Shown piece by piece: positions 62,966-64,000 of a DNA stretch of 64,000 nt. The notes beneath the pieces are model-generated. The model searched no databases. It worked only from the letters and a program-made list of their open reading frames with translations, and was not told the DNA's origin. The stretch is from Victivallales bacterium (GTDB taxonomy: Bacteria; Verrucomicrobiota; Lentisphaeria; Oligosphaerales; Oligosphaeraceae): the NCBI GenBank assembly GCA_017617415.1, contig JAFZWH010000063.1:1-64000 (forward strand), given 5' to 3'. A program made the translations under genes and the position numbers. Positions within the stretch are counted from its first letter, which is position 1. Every line of letters begins with the position of its first letter.

Positions 62966-62995
62966 AACAAATTTAGTCTGCATAACAAATTTAGT
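62960..62995 (-). repeat. 18-bp tandem duplication over the TPR gene start
   Basis: CTGCATAACAAATTTAGT occurs twice in tandem (62960-62977, 62978-62995). Each copy contains the CAT that is the minus-strand ATG, so the gene carries two identical start contexts in frame. Confidence 0.85.
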
Positions 62996-63116
62996 GAGTT
63001 TACCATGCGCCTGTGCGCACGCGCCCTCGCGTACGAAAATGCGCACCGAGCCAAACGGGACGCAGGCACGGTGCGCAGAAATTCTGCCGGAGAGACCCCC
63101 GGCATTGGCCGCTCAA

Positions 63117-63136
63117 CCCCACTCAGAAGAGTGGGG
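63117..63136 (-). terminator. Hairpin downstream of the 29-residue ribosomal-type gene
   Basis: CCCCACTC-AGAA-GAGTGGGG, a perfect 8-bp stem 18 bp past the stop codon. Few U residues follow on the minus strand (TTGAGCGG). Confidence 0.55.
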
Positions 63137-63153
63137 AAAGACCAGAAGTATTA

Positions 63154-63243
63154 CTACTTGTTCTTGTGACGCAGAGCCTTGCGGATCTTGTCGCGCTTGT
63201 GCTTCGCGATCTTCTTGCGGCGCTTCTTTTTGACGGAACCCAT
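63154..63243 (-). CDS. 29-aa AURKAIP1/COX24-domain (mS38/bS22-like) ribosomal-type protein
   Basis: MGSVKKKRRKKIAKHKRDK then IRKALRHKNK, 29 residues and half of them Lys or Arg. The MGS-KKRRKK-KHK pattern is that of the small AURKAIP1/COX24 family (mitochondrial mS38 and its bacterial counterparts on the 30S subunit). GAGGTAA lies nine bases before ATG 63243 and a hairpin follows the stop, so it is a compact independent gene. Too short for a routine ORF search. Confidence 0.85.
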   Translation of the reverse strand: MGSVKKKRRKKIAKHKRDKIRKALRHKNK

Positions 63244-63256
63244 GTTAAATTACCTC

Positions 63257-63551
63257 GTTGTGATGGTTGGTGAATAAAAGCAAGAGCAAATGACAACTCT
63301 ATAATGTAACCACTGAACGCCGAATTTCAATCACGCAGAATGGGATTTTTCATGGTGAGTGCCGGGAATGCCGAAGTTTTTTAACGGTTGATGCTTTCAT
63401 CCAGTATGGGGTCGTGGGATCACACGATGAGTCCGAACAGAATGAATTTGATGGTTGGCAAGAAGTGGCGGCTGGAGCCCAATGCTCTCACGCTTTGCAG
63501 AAATACTGCGCTCTCCAACCATAGGGTAATACTTTCCCTGATTTCACGGAT
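63257..63551. other. Intergenic region, nothing convincing
   Basis: About 295 bp, moderately AT-rich. It should carry the promoter of the 29-aa gene (63260-63310). A T-run after GAATGCCGAAG at 63368-63380 could end plus-strand transcripts, but there is no plus-strand gene to end. Confidence 0.35.
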
Positions 63552-64000
63552 TCAGGTTCCAAAAAAAGTTTTGCGTGATTTGGTGCGGACGGGATGGAAG
63601 TCCCATCCGATGAAACAATTCGCAGGGAGGTCCCAGGCAAACTGCTTGGCGAGTGCGCGGTAGATTACATCGGACTTGGGGCGCTCCTCCAGCTGGAAGC
63701 CCCGATCCCAGTCCCTGCGGAGAGTCTGGGCAGTTTCGGAATGGACGGCACCATCACGAAGGAGAAGCGTCTTGGTCTGTTGTAGTGCGGAGTCGAACCC
63801 TTGGAAGAGTTCGGAGGCAACGATGAGGCACCCGACGAGGATGTCTCGACGTTCACGTTCGTCAATCATCGTAGCTGCCCGCACTAACGTGTATGCATCG
63901 GATTGCCGAGAGAAATAATCCGGATTGTCGAAGTTGTCAAAGAGGTCTGCGATGACCTCGCGATTCCCTTCGGCGGCGATTCCGGCGAGGGCGCCCAGGA
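63552..64000 (-). CDS. Unknown protein, 5' end beyond the window
   Basis: The last 148 residues of a minus-strand protein, in frame to the right edge (LGALAGIAAEGNREVIADLF at the boundary). Helical, acidic-basic mixed (MIDERERRDILVGCLIVASELFQGFDSALQQTK, DVIYRALAKQFAWDLPANCF). The repeated LGALAGIAAEGN style hints at HEAT-like helices but is not decisive. No family recognised. Confidence 0.6.
   Translation of the reverse strand, partial: LGALAGIAAEGNREVIADLFDNFDNPDYFSRQSDAYTLVRAATMIDERERRDILVGCLIVASELFQGFDSALQQTKTLLLRDGAVHSETAQTLRRDWDRGFQLEERPKSDVIYRALAKQFAWDLPANCFIGWDFHPVRTKSRKTFFGT

Noticed and set aside
63388-63663. 91-codon plus-strand frame near the right edge
   Set aside because: Overlaps the minus-strand gene that runs off the window, lacks a ribosome binding site and matches no family.

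Overview
The window (about 58-60% GC by eye) looks like a chromosome segment of a Lentisphaerota bacterium (PVC group, Victivallis-like). This is inferred from two type IV prepilin-like proteins with the [22 protein letters not shown] leader and an H-X(9/10)-DG tail, several LamG, DUF4838 and DUF6259 type glycosidase-like proteins, and frequent weak Shine-Dalgarno sites. No rRNA, tRNA, CRISPR array or insertion sequence was found.

Layout. 1-4.2 kb: a large minus-strand LamG/TIM-barrel secreted protein (3' end off the window) divergent from a Gfo/Idh/MocA oxidoreductase. 4.4-5.4 kb: a candidate structured RNA leading into a coiled-coil envelope protein. 5.6-13.4 kb: a ribosomal protein operon, rplV-rpsC-rplP-rpmC-rpsQ-rplN-rplX-rplE-rpsN-rpsH-rplF-rplR-rpsE-rplO-secY, closed by a good terminator. 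It starts abruptly at rplV, lacks rpmD, and is not followed by the alpha operon. 13.4-18.5 kb: a sugar-oxidation cluster (SDR dehydrogenase, enolase-superfamily dehydratase, DapA-type aldolase, SSS symporter, mutarotase-like protein). 18.6-22.8 kb: a 1374-aa bacterial alpha-2-macroglobulin. 22.8-29.1 kb, minus strand: four-helix-bundle protein, PutP, an RRM protein, a second candidate structured RNA, a YciH/SUI1 factor, a CpXC protein, thioredoxin and thioredoxin reductase.

29.3-37.4 kb, plus strand: a YbjQ-YbjQ-PrsW-membrane protein cassette, then thiI-rlmN, a cyclophilin, a large lipoprotein and truA. 38-41 kb: an accessory island with two ORF6N-domain genes, a duplicated 199-bp upstream region, an MNT/HEPN toxin-antitoxin pair whose HEPN gene is frameshifted, and a mosaic of ectopic gene fragments, including 79 bp copied from the 3' end of holB 15 kb away. 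41-54.8 kb: carbohydrate genes (two prepilin-like proteins, DUF4838 and DUF6259 glycosidase-like proteins, a beta-propeller glycosidase-like protein, aminotransferase, HpcH/HpaI aldolase, Gfo/Idh, SDR, AraC regulator). 54.9-64 kb, minus strand: holB-tmk, a 1560-aa DUF4011/helicase/Vsr-like/DUF3320 protein resembling the Hhe anti-phage protein, a TPR protein, a 29-residue ribosomal-type protein and a 5'-truncated unknown gene.

Two window-wide patterns stand out. First, two RNAs at 4.4 kb (+) and 26.5 kb (-) share sequence and a long-range stem and match no family I can name. Second, short tandem arrays of 7-bp and 9-bp units recur at gene boundaries, often right after stop codons or in place of a Shine-Dalgarno sequence.
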